A stretch of 6,335 nt of DNA from an uncultured Lachnospiraceae bacterium (GTDB taxonomy: Bacteria; Bacillota_A; Clostridia; Lachnospirales; Lachnospiraceae), in assembly GCA_902796775.1 (NCBI GenBank), contig CADBQK010000201.1, positions 1 to 6,335 of the forward strand. The letters are read 5' to 3'. Positions 5,659 through 6,335 of the stretch are shown here, piece after piece. Made by a program: the position numbers and the translations under genes. The notes below the pieces were generated by a model. The model worked only from the letters and a program-made list of their open reading frames with translations. It had not been told where the DNA came from and searched no databases. Positions within the stretch are counted from its first letter, which is position 1. The number at the start of each line of letters is the position of its first letter.

Positions 5659-6335
5659 ATGAAGTTTTATGTGATGACTTTATTCCCGGAAATGATCGAG
5701 ACAGTAATGTCGGGAAGTATTATCGGCAGAGCAGCCAGAAAGGGGCTGCTTGAGGTTCATGCGGTCAATATCCGGGATTTCTCAACAGATAAACATAAAC
5801 ATGTAGATGACTATCCTTATGGCGGAGGAGCAGGGATGGTCATGCAGCCGGGGCCGATTTATGATTGCTGGGAATCGATTACGGCAGGGATGGAGAAAAA
5901 GCCGCGTGTGATATACACCACACCTCAGGGAAAAGTCTTTACCCAGGCTGCCGCAAAAGAGCTGGCGAAGGAGGAGGGCCTGATCTTTCTGTGCGGTCAT
6001 TATGAGGGCGTGGACGAGAGGATCCTGGAGGAGATCGTCACGGACAATTATTCAATCGGGGATTATGTACTGACCGGCGGGGAACTGCCAGCAATGGTTA
6101 TGATGGATGCAATCTCGCGTATGGTGCCCGGCGTTCTGTCCAACGACGCTTCTGCGGGAGAAGAGTCCTTTGAAAACGGCCTGCTTGAATATCCGCAGTA
6201 TACCAGGCCGGAGGTTTTTCACGGCAAAAGTGTGCCGGAAGTCCTTCTTTCCGGTCATCATGCCAATATTGAAGCATGGCGTAAAGAGCAGTCCCTGCAG
6301 CGTACCAGGGAGAGAAGGCCGGATTTGCTGGAAAA
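5659..6335 (+). CDS. trmD: tRNA (guanine-37-N1)-methyltransferase TrmD, 3' incomplete
   Basis: SAM-dependent enzyme that methylates G37 next to the anticodon and so prevents +1 frameshifting; it acts as a homodimer with a trefoil-knot SPOUT fold. 225 residues are visible, and the frame is open at the right edge with perhaps 10-25 residues missing. Motifs are [12 protein letters not shown] (1-12), [14 protein letters not shown] (50-63), TTPQGK (87-92), [10 protein letters not shown] (112-121) and [15 protein letters not shown] (132-146), which form the knot and SAM pocket. [10 protein letters not shown] (175-184) and [13 protein letters not shown] (196-208) follow. By eye, Glu169 in EESF aligns with the catalytic Asp of E. 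coli TrmD. The ATG at 5659 follows GAGGGAG (5648-5654) closely. rplS, the usual next gene, would lie past the edge. Confidence 0.98.
   Translation, partial: MKFYVMTLFPEMIETVMSGSIIGRAARKGLLEVHAVNIRDFSTDKHKHVDDYPYGGGAGMVMQPGPIYDCWESITAGMEKKPRVIYTTPQGKVFTQAAAKELAKEEGLIFLCGHYEGVDERILEEIVTDNYSIGDYVLTGGELPAMVMMDAISRMVPGVLSNDASAGEESFENGLLEYPQYTRPEVFHGKSVPEVLLSGHHANIEAWRKEQSLQRTRERRPDLLE

Overview
The window looks like chromosomal DNA of a Gram-positive anaerobe of the Clostridia, most likely Lachnospiraceae or a close relative. This is an inference from gene order (ylxM-ffh-rpsP-khpA-rimM-trmD), strong purine-rich Shine-Dalgarno (SD) sites, mid-range GC by eye, and a hybrid kinase of a type common in that family. 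All real genes lie on the + strand. No mobile element, CRISPR array, tRNA or rRNA was seen.

Layout. Bases 2-2449 hold the 3' part of a large membrane-bound hybrid sensor histidine kinase; its N-terminus lies outside the window. It shows the tail of an extracellular solute-binding domain, one membrane helix, a coiled coil, a PAS-like region, the kinase core and two receiver domains. A short gap follows (2450-2563), with a near-consensus SigA promoter directly upstream of a perfect 12-bp inverted repeat. Then comes the housekeeping cluster: ylxM (2564-2947), ffh (2977-4326), a 168-base AT-rich gap, rpsP (4495-4740), khpA (4771-4998), a 136-base gap with tandem hairpins, rimM (5135-5647) and trmD (5659 to the right edge, incomplete).

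How the genes work together. YlxM and Ffh belong to the signal recognition particle that delivers membrane and secreted proteins. S16, RimM and TrmD belong to small-subunit assembly and tRNA modification. KhpA is a small KH-domain RNA-binding protein. The kinase is probably a separate transcription unit that senses an external ligand.

No new multi-gene system is visible. The parts worth a second look are in the RNA. (1) The ylxM SD is the 3' arm of a perfect hairpin whose 5' arm overlaps the predicted transcription start, so read-through RNA would hide the SD while RNA from the local promoter largely would not. (2) The khpA SD can pair with sequence just after the rpsP stop codon, and an alternative pairing would free it. 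(3) Two adjacent hairpins, one terminator-like, sit inside the operon between khpA and rimM. Together these suggest that expression is graded along the operon by RNA structure. All structures were found by eye, without folding energies.
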